Assembly: GCA_016702705.1 (NCBI GenBank)
Contig: JADJDM010000011.1
Coordinates: 1 to 37,631, forward strand
DNA: 37,631 nt
Direction of reading: 5' to 3'
Source of the DNA: Bacteroidota bacterium
GTDB taxonomy: Bacteria; Bacteroidota; Bacteroidia; B-17B0; Aurantibacillaceae
Below, piece by piece: positions 19,395 through 28,148 of this stretch (position 1 is the first letter of the stretch; every line of letters starts with the position of its first letter). The position numbers and the translations under genes are program-made. A model generated the notes under the pieces. The model saw only the letters and a list, made by a program, of their open reading frames with translations. It did not search any database and was not told the DNA's origin.

Positions 19395-20066
19395 ATGAAA
19401 TATTACTTCTTAAAAACCGTGGCGATTCTTTTTGCAATAAATTTAATATCTTGTTCAGATAACGAACCTAAGGAAAATGCCATTGAGCAACAAAAAGTAG
19501 AACTAATTAAAACCGCCGCTGCTATAACACCCGCAACTATTAATATACAACCTTATGACGGCTTAGACGAAGAAATAACCAATTACATTTTTGCCGAATT
19601 AAATAAGGTATATCCTAAAGTAAAATTACTTGCTTACAACCCTTTGCCTCAACGCGCTTATTACAAACCACGCAATAGATACAAGGCGGATACCATCCTT
19701 GCGATACTGAATAACACCACAGCGAATGGCGAACACACTGTTGCGCTTACCAATAAAGACATAAGTAGTGATAACGGCCCAGGAGTGCCCGATTGGGGAA
19801 TAATGGGTTTAGCATTAATAAAAGGAAAACCGTGGGTTGCATCTACCTTTAGAGTTTCTAAAACAAATGTAAAACAACAATATTTTAAAGTTGTAATACA
19901 CGAACTTGGTCACACCCAAGGCTTAAAACATTGCCCAGATAAAACATGCATTATGACAGATGCTGAAGGAAAAAATAATACAGAAAATGAAAAAGGGTTT
20001 TGTAAGAAATGTGAAGCTGTATTAAAAGCAAAAGGTTTTATTGTGGACAAATTTATCTTTAACTAA
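19395..20066 (+). CDS. Lipoprotein archaemetzincin-like metalloprotease, paralogue 1
   Basis: I place the start at ATG 19395 (MKYYFLKTVAILFAINLISC), because the longer frame begins at a TTG that lies inside a -7 box TATATTTG (19369-19376). The lipobox is LISC; the mature protein begins at that Cys. The catalytic motif VIHELGHTQGLKHCPDKTC, then IM, then FCKKC matches the archaemetzincin (M54) signature HExxHxxGxxHC-x4-C-x-M...CxxC: three zinc ligands, a catalytic Glu, the Met-turn and a structural zinc site. About 224 residues. Most archaemetzincins are cytosolic, so the lipoprotein signal is notable. A paralogue lies at 32771-33427. Confidence 0.85.
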   Translation: MKYYFLKTVAILFAINLISCSDNEPKENAIEQQKVELIKTAAAITPATINIQPYDGLDEEITNYIFAELNKVYPKVKLLAYNPLPQRAYYKPRNRYKADTILAILNNTTANGEHTVALTNKDISSDNGPGVPDWGIMGLALIKGKPWVASTFRVSKTNVKQQYFKVVIHELGHTQGLKHCPDKTCIMTDAEGKNNTENEKGFCKKCEAVLKAKGFIVDKFIFN

Positions 20067-20296
20067 TATTGTTATTGATACTATATTGTTTGACTAATAA
20101 ATCATCTCCAATTAATTTTAAAATTAAATCTTTTAACATTCTGTAACTTTTTTCAAAACTCTACGTTATAAGAACTCAACCCTTTACATTTTTATATGAT
20201 TCGATTGTTACTAAAATTAAGTCTGCCCTCACGTAATTAGTCAATTGACTATGCCTTGCAGTATTTAATTTTATTAACCCTTTAAAACAATCGAAC

Positions 20297-21653
20297 ATGA
20301 AAGCAACTACCTTAATTCGCCAGCCGCTGCTATTTGGTAATTTAATTATCACATTAGTTACATTTCTTTCTTTTAGTTTTAATTCGCTTGTTGCTAAAAA
20401 CAATGCGAAGCTTAGCCAAGTGTTTACTACTGAGGCCGCTCCAAGCGATAAGCAGGTTCTAAAGTTGTATGATGATAATTCATATGAATTCTTGCATTTT
20501 GTTATTGCCTATAAAAAGCCAAAAGTAATTCGCGAGCAAGGTTCTTATATTTTGGAATCAAATAAACTAAAATTAAAGAGTAGAAATAAAAAAGGTGTTA
20601 TAGATCATCCTAAACATTATTTCTTTCTTTCAGAGAAAGGCCTATTTAAATCTCGCGCTCAAGCAAAGAGAGTAAATGCGGCGCCAGCATTGGCAAGCAA
20701 TAAGGATTCTAAATACTATGAAGCATTTTATATTGACTCTGTTTTTGGAAAGGTTTCTAATGACCCCAAGGTGATTAATAAATTGGCTGATCCTAAGTTG
20801 AAGGAGAAAAAAAAGGAAGTAATTAATTCTCTTTCGGAGAGCATAAGAGATACAACTGGAAATTACGAGTTTTGGAAAACGGCTATTAAAAAGGATATTA
20901 AACTATCTATAGATACTTTAAGGATGATAAAAGCAGTGGTTATTGTAGGTCCTGTCGAAGAATCTACGAAATCTTTTATTTCAGAAAAAAAGGAATTGGT
21001 TCTGTTTTAAGAGGCATAGGAGTTCAGGTAACCGAGTTCTATCATCCAAATGCAAAATGGAATGATATTGTTGAAGCATCAAAAGGGCAAATATTTTTAT
21101 TTACAGCGGACATGGCTCAACTATGGGTGAGAATGGAGGGCAGGAGGCTTATATGTAACGGATGGGATTGTACTCAGCTGAATCGATTACAAATGAAATT
21201 AAGCTTGCTAAAAGTGCGCTAGTGTTATTTAATCATGTATGCAGAGGAGCTGGATCATCCGCTGATGACTCTAAGGATATTGGCAAAGAAGAGGCGATGA
21301 AAAGGGTTGGAGACTATGCTAAACCTTTTATAATAAACAATGCTGCTGCCTACTATGCAAATAATTATAGCTATTGCTTAGAATCAATTTTGACAGACTT
21401 CTTTAATAGGAAAAAAATAAAAGACATTTATAATCACGATGCAAATAAATGGACGAAAATAGAAGCAAGAGGTGTATATAAATTTAATAAGCAAAATGAA
21501 ATAGCAATTGCTAGTGATAGTAATCCTGGGGATTTTTATAGAACTTCTTATGTTAATGGAAAGAAAAAGGAAGAGAAAGTAAAAGGATTTAAAGATTACG
21601 ATGTTGCATACGTTGGAAATCCAAATTTTACAGTCAACGACTTTTTCAAATAG
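20297..21653 (+). CDS. Secreted caspase-like cysteine protease (frameshifted)
   Basis: ATG 20297 opens a hydrophobic signal segment (PLLFGNLIITLVTFLSFSFN). The region to about residue 200 is basic, with a long helix pair. Across shifts near 21005, 21090 and 21150 the catalytic part reads IFIYSGHGSTMGENGG (His codon 21111-21113), then LYVTDGIVLSAESITNEI, then LVLFNHVCRGAGSSADDS (Cys codon 21240-21242). The SGHG plus (N/A)xCxGAG arrangement is that of clan CD caspase-fold peptidases. It would act in the periplasm or outside. About 450 residues once joined. It directly precedes a kinase gene, but the two products are predicted on opposite sides of the membrane. Confidence 0.7.
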
Positions 21654-21771
21654 AAATGAGTCGGTTGTTCAAAAGTTTCTTCTCGCTTATAATCAAGCAG
21701 AAGAAACTTTTAAACGCTTGTAAAATTGCTAGCAACATAATTTAATTTAGTCTTCACATTCCTGCAGTAAA

Positions 21772-23500
21772 ATGACCGACGAACTCTACGATAATAAATA
21801 TAAATTCATTAAATCGCTTGGCTCGGGCGGATTTGGAACTGTATTCTTAGCAATAGAAGAGCACTCAGAAAACATTGTAGCGATAAAAAAACTGCATAAT
21901 TTTAGTTATTATGAAGTAGATGATTTATATAATGAAATACAATCTGTTTCAAAGTTCAATCACCCAAATATAATCAATTATAAACATTGTTTTGAAGAAG
22001 AAAGGAAAGTTTACTTGGTTATGGAACATTGTGAAGGCGGCAGCCTCAGCCAAATGATGAATACAGAAAATGGAGATTTGGAAAAGATTTGGGATTGGAT
22101 GTTAATCTTAACCGAAACAATGCAATTCGTTCATAACAAAGGCATAGTTCATCACGACCTTAAGCCAGCCAATATACTTTTTACAGAAGACGGAGTTATA
22201 AAAATAGCTGACTTTGGATTGGCTAATAGTGCAAATGGAACTATTTCATATCTATGTCCAAGAGCTTCGCAAAACCTGGAAGAATATTGCTTAGATCCAA
22301 GAGTAGATATTTATTCGTTAGGAGTAACTTTATTGGAGGTATTAACAGGAGAAAATCCGTTTTATAGAAAATCAACCAGTAGGATACAAGAAATATATTA
22401 TCAATGTAGATTAAAAATAGATAAGTTTCCTAGTTGGCAGCAAGCTATTATTTTGAAGGCGATTCATCCAGAGCCTGGATTAAGGTTTCAAACAATGGAT
22501 GAATTTAATCATGCTATTAAAGAGCAAGCAATTCCATTCATAATAAATAAAGATGCTATAAAGGCGGGAGATATTGCCGAAAAAGCGAACCATTTAATAG
22601 AAAACAAAAAGTGGTTAAAAGCATTGGCACTGCTGGATTATGCCGAAAAGACTCTGAAGCCTAGTATTTCTATACAAGAAGCAAAAGGAAAATATCATCT
22701 ATTGCAAGGAAATATTGAACTTGCAAAACAATACTTTGAAAAAGCACTTAAATGGAATCCACGGATAGATATTCAAAAAGAATTGGGCTGGATAAATTTG
22801 GAGCACAAAAATTATCCGATGGCAATTTCTTTGCTTTCGGACTACATTCATAGGAATCCAACAGACATGGAAACATATAATTTATTAATGAAGTGTTACT
22901 ATGAAACAAACAGGTACGAACAAGTTATAAATATTGCTGAACCTTTACTAAAGATAAACCCAAGTATTCAATGCATTCAAAACAACTTGTATTTAGCTAT
23001 TCAGTTATACTGTATTAAAGAAAAAATAAATCCCACCACGCTTTTTAAAAAGAAATTGCAGAAGCATTATTTTTTAGATTACAATTATGAATTGGTAATG
23101 GAAAAAGAGGTAAGTCATAATTATAGTAAAGATCCAACGCTGAAATCGAAGATGCTTTACATGGATTACCGATTCAATAATTTTATACCAGGAACCTTGT
23201 TTTTTAGAAATCAATCAAATGAAGCTTCCAATTTTGTAGAAATAAACTCTCCGATTATAAAAATAGGAAAAGAAGGCTTTCCGCTTAATACCATCGAAAT
23301 ACTTGGTGATACAAAGGTAAGCAGAAGGCATTGCGCAATTATCAATAGCAAAAATGATGTTTGGTTAAGCAACCTTAGTTCATCGGGAACGTTTTAAATG
23401 AGGAACTGGTAGTAAATAAAGTTCCAGTATTAGGAAAAACACAATTAAAATCCTGACGAATGAATATGAAATAACGGATGATAATAGGAAGTTGTTTTGA
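21772..23500 (+). CDS. Ser/Thr protein kinase with TPR repeats and C-terminal FHA domain (frameshift near end)
   Basis: Kinase domain, residues 8-260: GSGGFGTVF loop, VAIKK with catalytic Lys, the alphaC Glu in DDLYNEIQSV, VHHDLKPANI (HRD as HHD) and DFGLAN. The APE segment is divergent (SYLCPRASQ). TPR-like helices run from about residue 265 to 420 (AKQYFEKALKWNPRI, AISLLSDYIHRNP). The FHA domain follows: IIKIGKEGF, then LGDTKVSRRHCAIINS, then LSNLSSSGTF. The frame is open for 541 codons and then shifts near 23393 and 23440, continuing NEELVVNKVPVLGKTQ to TGA 23498-23500, which completes the FHA fold. No membrane segment, so cytosolic. The FHA domain should bind phosphothreonine, perhaps its own. 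The substrate is unknown. Confidence 0.88.
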
Positions 23501-23549
23501 TTTTTAATAGTTTCATTTATTAAATCATTGATATTACCAATTCAATTTC

Positions 23550-23602
23550 TTTCCAAATATTTTTTAAAATAATTTCAATTTATTTCACAAAATATTTGGA
23601 AA
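23550..23602. promoter_or_regulatory. Perfect 14-bp AT-rich inverted repeat
   Basis: tttccaaatatttt (23550-23563) is perfectly complementary to aaaatatttggaaa (23589-23602), with a 25-nt loop. It lies between the kinase gene and 23645. It could be a weak terminator for the kinase or an operator for the next genes. Confidence 0.5.
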
Positions 23603-23644
23603 ATCAAAAAATAATTAATATAATTATATTTATCAGTTACATAA

Positions 23645-24070
23645 ATGGACTATAAAAACACTATACAAACCTACGTTGATTTAATCAACCTTGATTCTCA
23701 AGAGTTTAGGGCTTGTCTTGCAAAAATATATAAAGGAACCGACGAGGATTATATTAAAACAGAAAAACAACACCTTGTTAATCGTATAACTCTTATGTAC
23801 CAACTCGGGATATTTGAATATAGAAGTCAGTATTGGAGAATTAGAAGGGGGAAACTTTTTAAAAAATATAATATTGATATAGATGTTGAGTTTATTCCCA
23901 TTGCAATGTCATTCACAAAATCTTCAAATGGGAATATTGGTTCACAAAATAAATATTGTGATACGCACGAATGGAATTTTTTAATCGACTTGGCTACTAA
24001 ATATAGTGTAACAGAAAAATACGACAAAGTTGAACTTGTAAAAAATAGGCTCAAAGAACTGATTCCATAA
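23645..24070 (+). CDS. Hypothetical protein, 141 residues
   Basis: Uninterrupted frame from ATG 23645 (MDYKNTIQTYVDLINLDSQE). Mixed helix and strand, no signal peptide or membrane segment. Recognisable stretches are LVNRITLMYQLGIFEYRSQY, WRIRRGKLFKKYNID and a Cys-His pair in NKYCDTHEWNFLIDLATKYS. I do not recognise the family. It is followed after about 24 nt by another hypothetical gene, with which it probably forms a pair. Confidence 0.6.
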   Translation: MDYKNTIQTYVDLINLDSQEFRACLAKIYKGTDEDYIKTEKQHLVNRITLMYQLGIFEYRSQYWRIRRGKLFKKYNIDIDVEFIPIAMSFTKSSNGNIGSQNKYCDTHEWNFLIDLATKYSVTEKYDKVELVKNRLKELIP

Positions 24071-24094
24071 TTTTCTAAACTAAAAAATGTGAAT

Positions 24095-24805
24095 ATGATA
24101 ATATCTATCGTACTAGGCGAATATTGCCTAAGATTTTTTGAAGATTGTTACACAGTAACTGATTCGGATGATAAACTTGTGTTTTATTATGTTACATCAA
24201 GTGATTCAGAAATTGAAGGTCGACTCTCTTTTTTTCCAAACAGAGTAAGTTATGACTTGGATCTTTTTCCTGGAAACGAGTTAGGAGACTTTATTTCAAA
24301 AATTATATGTACAGAAGATATGAGTGAATGTATGCGTTGTTTTATTCTTATGTTTTATTTAGTAAAAGACCGCCCAAATTTTAAATACTATTCGCCTAGT
24401 CAATACATAGGGCATAAAGATGGGAGAATAAATATGGCTGAATTTAGAATGTACTTAAAAAAGCATGGAGATTTATTAAACAATCCAGATTTACATTTTT
24501 CACGCAATGAACCTTATTCAGAGTCAGTCAACAATTTTAAGTTTAATCATTTACGAGCGCATGTCTCCAAAGAGAATATTAGCTCAGAGTTTGAAGAAAT
24601 TAAAAGAGGAATATTTGAATGTAATATTCCAAACGAAAAAATTGCTCATGCATACATTAATATATATGATAGTGCTAATAAATTCTATGTTAGAAAAGAC
24701 GGTAATGACATTGGATACCTTGTAAAAACAAATGATGATATAAAACTTTTATTTGAAATTGAAAATAAAGCTGATGCGAAAATCAAAAACATACTGGGTA
24801 GTTAA
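24095..24805 (+). CDS. Hypothetical protein, 236 residues
   Basis: The start is ATG 24095 (MIISIVLGEYCLRFFEDCYT); a GTG two codons upstream is possible. Acidic, soluble, no signal peptide. Notable stretches are EIEGRLSFFPNRVSYDLDLF, MSECMRCFILMFYLVKDRPN, YSPSQYIGHKDGRINMAEFR and a C-terminal DSANKFYVRKDGNDIGYLVK. The end looks like a small beta domain. It follows 23645-24070 closely, and both lie in a stretch with few read errors. Family unknown. Confidence 0.55.
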   Translation: MIISIVLGEYCLRFFEDCYTVTDSDDKLVFYYVTSSDSEIEGRLSFFPNRVSYDLDLFPGNELGDFISKIICTEDMSECMRCFILMFYLVKDRPNFKYYSPSQYIGHKDGRINMAEFRMYLKKHGDLLNNPDLHFSRNEPYSESVNNFKFNHLRAHVSKENISSEFEEIKRGIFECNIPNEKIAHAYINIYDSANKFYVRKDGNDIGYLVKTNDDIKLLFEIENKADAKIKNILGS

Positions 24806-24886
24806 GGACATACTAATAACTGACTGTTTTTAATCAGTGAAGAAAAGTATAAAACAATTTGTATTAACCTGGCAAACTAAATAGTT

Positions 24887-25168
24887 ATGGAAAACAAGAA
24901 GGATGAAAACGGAGGGTTCTTAGGAACCTTATTAGGTATGGCAAAAGTTGCTATTGTGTTTCTATTGATTTATATGTATTGGGAAGCATGGATAAATTCA
25001 TTTAAGGAGAAGAAGTGGTTGAAATTTGGATTATTATCAATTATTCCTGCAATGGCAGCATATTGTTTAATAGAAGAAATGATAAGAAGAAACGAACCCA
25101 ATGCTCATAGGGATATGTTTGAAGCACAAATGGCTGCTTGGGAAAGGGAAAACGAGAAGAATAGATAA
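24887..25168 (+). CDS. Small membrane protein, copy 1 of a tandem duplication
   Basis: 93 residues from ATG 24887 (MENKKDENGGFLGTLLGMAK). Two hydrophobic helices (VAIVFLLIYMYWEAWINSF and LKFGLLSIIPAMAAYCLIEE) are separated by a KEKKW turn and followed by a charged amphipathic tail (RRNEPNAHRDMFEAQMAAWE). The C-terminus is very hydrophilic, probably cytoplasmic. The whole 282 bp is repeated without indels at 27220-27501, where the start codon is lost. It is the first gene of a unit that also contained the 169- and 307-residue genes found intact in the second copy. Confidence 0.65.
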   Translation: MENKKDENGGFLGTLLGMAKVAIVFLLIYMYWEAWINSFKEKKWLKFGLLSIIPAMAAYCLIEEMIRRNEPNAHRDMFEAQMAAWERENEKNR

Positions 25169-25277
25169 AAATTAAGTTTTAAATGCAGAGTACTTTGATT
25201 TAGAGAAGTCAACATAAGCAATTGTAAATTGTTTCCGGTACTTCGTTTCATTATTTACTAATTTAAAACTTAATAAC

Positions 25278-25481
25278 ATGGGAAAGCCAAGTAAAAGAAA
25301 CTTTATTGCAGAGCAATTGGAAGAACTGAAAGAAATTGCTCTCTGGTAAAAATATAAGAAACTAGATCAAGATGAAAAATTTAACGCGTTATTTTTAGGG
25401 AAAAAATAATAAAACCCAAAAATATGTTTGGCATGTTTCACATAAGGCAAACGGAGAAATTATATTAAAAGAAGAAATTTA
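25278..25481 (+). pseudogene. Truncated copy of the 169-residue gene (ART-like candidate)
   Basis: It aligns with 27611-27815. The start reads MGKPSKRNFIAEQLEELKEI, then ALW, then a TAA where copy 2 has TGG-GAA (a G to T substitution, not an indel). Further text is still readable in shifted frames (KLDQDEKFN; VWHVSHKANGE), and homology ends near 25481. Only about the first 68 codons remain. The nonsense change is a true substitution in a stretch with few sequencing errors, so I regard this as a real pseudogene. Confidence 0.8.
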
Positions 25482-25493
25482 AAATAAATTGTT

Positions 25494-26132
25494 ATGCAAA
25501 AAGAGAATCAAATTAAACTAACAGTAGAAATTATTGAGACAGCATATAAATTGCTAACTAATAAACTTGCGTTTGGCGGACTTACCGCAAGAAACGAAAG
25601 TGCTTTTCAACTTGAGTTCGGACACATTTTGAAAACCATTGGGCAACTTTACGAGTTTCGTCTTGCTGATAAATTCTATCTTGAATTTGAGACCTACATT
25701 TCACTTAACGAAACAAGCATTAAAAGTAAATCCGAAAGAGCGCGAGTGGACTTATTAATAAAATATCAAGACAATGATAGTTTAACGAAGGCAGCAATTG
25801 AATTGAAATTTTTTAAGAAAGGAAACCACAGGGAGCCAAATAATCGCTATGACGTTTTTAAAGATATTTCAAATCTTGAACTTTACAAGAAGCATGATGT
25901 AGATCTCTGCTATTTTATACTTGCTACTGACTATTCCCATTATGTTGATCAAGACAGCTACTCAAGTGACACAGCAGACTTTGATTTCCGCCATAATAAA
26001 GAATATAAAGCGGGAACAGTTTTACAATATAAGACTGCAACACCTTATGGTCCAGACATAATACTTAATCAAGATTATTCATTTAAGTGGGATAAGATAA
26101 ATGATTTGAATTATCTAAAATTAAAGGTTTAA
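25494..26132 (+). CDS. PD-(D/E)XK nuclease-like protein 1
   Basis: 212 residues from ATG 25494 (MQKENQIKLTVEIIETAYKL). An early Glu in ARNESAFQLEFGHILKTIGQ is followed by RARVDLLIKYQDNDSLTKAA and IELKFFKKGNHREPNN. The Asp-x(n)-Glu-Leu-Lys pair after a beta-hairpin, then a helix (RYDVFKDISNLELYKKHDVD) and a strand CYFILATD, is the core of PD-(D/E)XK restriction-type folds. No methylase or specificity subunit is nearby. It sits exactly where the first copy of the duplicated unit is cut, so it was probably inserted. It could be a stand-alone nuclease or a non-cleaving relative. Confidence 0.55.
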   Translation: MQKENQIKLTVEIIETAYKLLTNKLAFGGLTARNESAFQLEFGHILKTIGQLYEFRLADKFYLEFETYISLNETSIKSKSERARVDLLIKYQDNDSLTKAAIELKFFKKGNHREPNNRYDVFKDISNLELYKKHDVDLCYFILATDYSHYVDQDSYSSDTADFDFRHNKEYKAGTVLQYKTATPYGPDIILNQDYSFKWDKINDLNYLKLKV

Positions 26133-26320
26133 AAAAGTCGAGAGCGAATTTGCATTTGAAATATGAAAAGATTTAAAATGAAACTTCCTTTTTTCGATTA
26201 AGGAAACAGTATTTAAGTTTGTGAATGAAGCATAACCAAATTAATTAAAACCGTGTACTCAATTATTGAAAATGTACATTGCCAAAAAGCGAATGAAACT
26301 TTTAAATTAAAAATAAAACA

Positions 26321-26904
26321 ATGAATAAAAACCAAATATTGACCGGACTTTACAACTATTTAATTGCAAATTTGCCTCCTGAAGCAATTAAGCTAATTCT
26401 TCTAAATGACATAAGAGTTGAAAACTTTTTCGCTATTCATACAGGGGTTTATCTTGAGAATTTATTGGCAGAAGGCCATATAAAACTATATTCCTTCCAA
26501 CATACGATATTATTACAAAATCCTAAGAGAACTCACATAGACATTGCCTTTACTGATTCAAATAATATTCAGACGTATTTAGAATTAAAGCACTTTTCAA
26601 TAACTCAAAATCGTGGACAAGGACGAAGTCTTACATTTTACACAAGTAATTCACTAGAAGGAAAAAAGTTGGTATTGTTGGTGACTGTGAGAAGCTTGAT
26701 ATCTTAAGAAATAATGGATTTATTGACAATAACATTAATTTGGTTTGTTGTGCATTCATTACAAATAAGCCAACACCGCAACAAATCAACGCAATGACAA
26801 TTTCATTTCTAAACTACCCTGAATTAAACGGATGGAATATTGTATACCCTGTTCCATACAATCAGCAGCAGTCAAATTTTGGAATAATAACTCTCCAAAA
26901 ATAA
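26321..26904 (+). CDS. PD-(D/E)XK nuclease-like protein 2 (one frameshift)
   Basis: It starts MNKNQILTGLYNYLIANLPP. VYLENLLAEGHIKLYSF precedes the core THIDIAFTDSNNIQTYLELK, again an Asp on a strand followed by Glu-Leu-Lys. A frame change near 26670 continues it as GDCEKLDILRNNGFIDNNIN and CAFITNKPTPQQINAM, ending IVYPVPYNQQQSNFGIITLQ at 26904. About 194 residues. It may be a distant relative of, or partner to, the upstream gene, from which it is separated by 188 nt without visible genes. Confidence 0.5.
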
Positions 26905-27055
26905 AAATTGATATTAAGACTAAGAGTAATGTTAGCTAGTATTACTGTTTACGCAATATAGCCTTCAGAAGTGTCATTACTGGCTAAATCAAATACGCGC
27001 AAACCATTTTTTTCTTATTTTTATAAAACAAAAAAATAATTTTAATGAAATTTAA

Positions 27056-27197
27056 GCCAGTTAAATGATAACTTTTATAAATTAGTCGAAAAATCGGATG
27101 ATATTGTGAATGAGTTAAAACAAGCAATTTCTTAAGGCTATTACTGCATATCAGGTTTATAAAACAAATAAGAATACTAAACCGATAGATAATTAAT
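27056..27197 (+). pseudogene. Remnant 3' end of the 307-residue coiled-coil gene (copy 1)
   Basis: 27056-27197 matches 28896-29072. It encodes the LNDNFYKL...EKSDDIVNEL text, then lacks about 40 bp present in copy 2, and resumes at AITAYQVYK. It has no start and several frame breaks. It is the right-hand edge of the first duplicated unit. Confidence 0.8.
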
Positions 27198-27219
27198 GTT
27201 AACATAAAACAAATTTACT

Positions 27220-27501
27220 AGGGAAAACAAGAAGGATGAAAACGGAGGGTTCGTAGGAACCTTATTAAGTATGGCAAAAGTTGCTATTGTGTTTCTATTG
27301 ATTTATATGTATTGGGAATCTTGGATAAATTCATTTAAGGAGAAGAAGTGGTTGAAATTTGGATTATTATCAATTATTCCTGCAATGGCGGCATATTGTT
27401 TAATTGAAGAAATGATAAGAAGAAACGAACCCAATGCTCATAGGGATATGTTTGAAGCACAAATGGCTGCTTGGGAAAGAGAAAACGAGAAGAATAGATA
27501 A
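27220..27501 (+). pseudogene. Small membrane protein, copy 2, start codon lost
   Basis: The sequence corresponds base for base in length to 24887-25168. The codon matching ATG is AGG (27220-27222), while the rest of the frame is fully open to the same stop. The next in-frame ATG is 27271, which would remove 17 residues before the first membrane helix. It may still be translated from there as a 76-residue protein. Differences from copy 1 include Leu to Val, Gly to Ser and Ala to Ser; the C-terminal two thirds are identical in protein. Confidence 0.7.
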
Positions 27502-27610
27502 ATATTAAGTTTTAAATGCAGAGTACTTTGATGTAGAGAAGTCAACATAAGCAATTGTACATTGCTTCCGGTACTTCGTTTCATTATTTACTAATTTAAA
27601 ACTTAATAAC

Positions 27611-28120
27611 ATGGAAAAGCCAAGTAAAAGAAACTTTATTGCAGAGCAATTGGAAGAACTTAAAGAAAATGCTTTTTGGGAAAAATATGAAAAGCTAGAT
27701 CAAGATGAAAAATTTAATGAGTTGTTTTTTAGAGAAGAAATAATAAAACCAAAAAGGCATGTATGGCATGTTTCGCATAAGGCAAACAGAGAGAGTATAT
27801 TAAAGGAAGGAATTAAAAAAAGAAATTGTTATAGAGCAGTTTGCGTTAACAACATGAAGTTAGATGAATTTAGCGTAAATCGTTTTTGGCCTCTACCTAT
27901 CGATAAATGGGATTTTATTTTCAATTCCTCAGGTAAGGAGGATTTTCTTTCTAAATATGATTTTTGGAGAATTGATACAATCAAACTTGATTGTGAATGG
28001 AGAATAGACCCTTTTATGAGAAGTGACTATAAACATTATGGCTTAAGATCTTATTGGGATTATGCTTGTACAAAAGATGATATACCATCAGTTGCGATTG
28101 AATTTATTGGATTGAAATAA
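27611..28120 (+). CDS. Hypothetical protein, possible ADP-ribosyltransferase-like fold
   Basis: 169 residues from ATG 27611 (MEKPSKRNFIAEQLEELKEN). A helical acidic N-terminus (to residue 45) is followed by RHVWHVSHKANRESILKEGI. This resembles the 'vyHgs....SIl..GL' opening of KptA/ART-type folds, where the His binds NAD. Later AVCVNNMKLDEFSVNRFWPL and YDFWRIDTIKLDCEWRIDPF are Trp-rich, and the end reads DIPSVAIEFIGLK; the C-terminal Glu could serve as catalytic residue. The fold assignment is my inference and weak. It lies in a unit with two membrane-associated proteins, 28 nt before the coiled-coil gene. Confidence 0.6.
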   Translation: MEKPSKRNFIAEQLEELKENAFWEKYEKLDQDEKFNELFFREEIIKPKRHVWHVSHKANRESILKEGIKKRNCYRAVCVNNMKLDEFSVNRFWPLPIDKWDFIFNSSGKEDFLSKYDFWRIDTIKLDCEWRIDPFMRSDYKHYGLRSYWDYACTKDDIPSVAIEFIGLK

Positions 28121-28148
28121 TTAATTACTAACTTTAAAAAAATTTAAT

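Larger units (their letters stand above)
24887..27830. repeat. Tandem segmental duplication (left arms 24887-25481 and 27220-27815)
   Basis: Both arms contain the small membrane gene (282 bp each), then a 109-bp spacer of identical length in each (25169-25277 and 27502-27610), then the 169-residue gene (broken in arm 1). The 3' piece of the third gene of arm 1 survives at 27056-27197, so the original unit carried all three genes. A block of about 1.57 kb (25482-27055), with two nuclease-like genes, replaces the middle of unit 1. Confidence 0.85.

Noticed and set aside
23550..23602. IS terminal inverted repeats
   Set aside because: The arms are only 25 nt apart with no transposase, so it is a hairpin or operator.
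25494..26904. Restriction-modification system
   Set aside because: No methyltransferase or specificity subunit is present; only nuclease-like folds can be argued.
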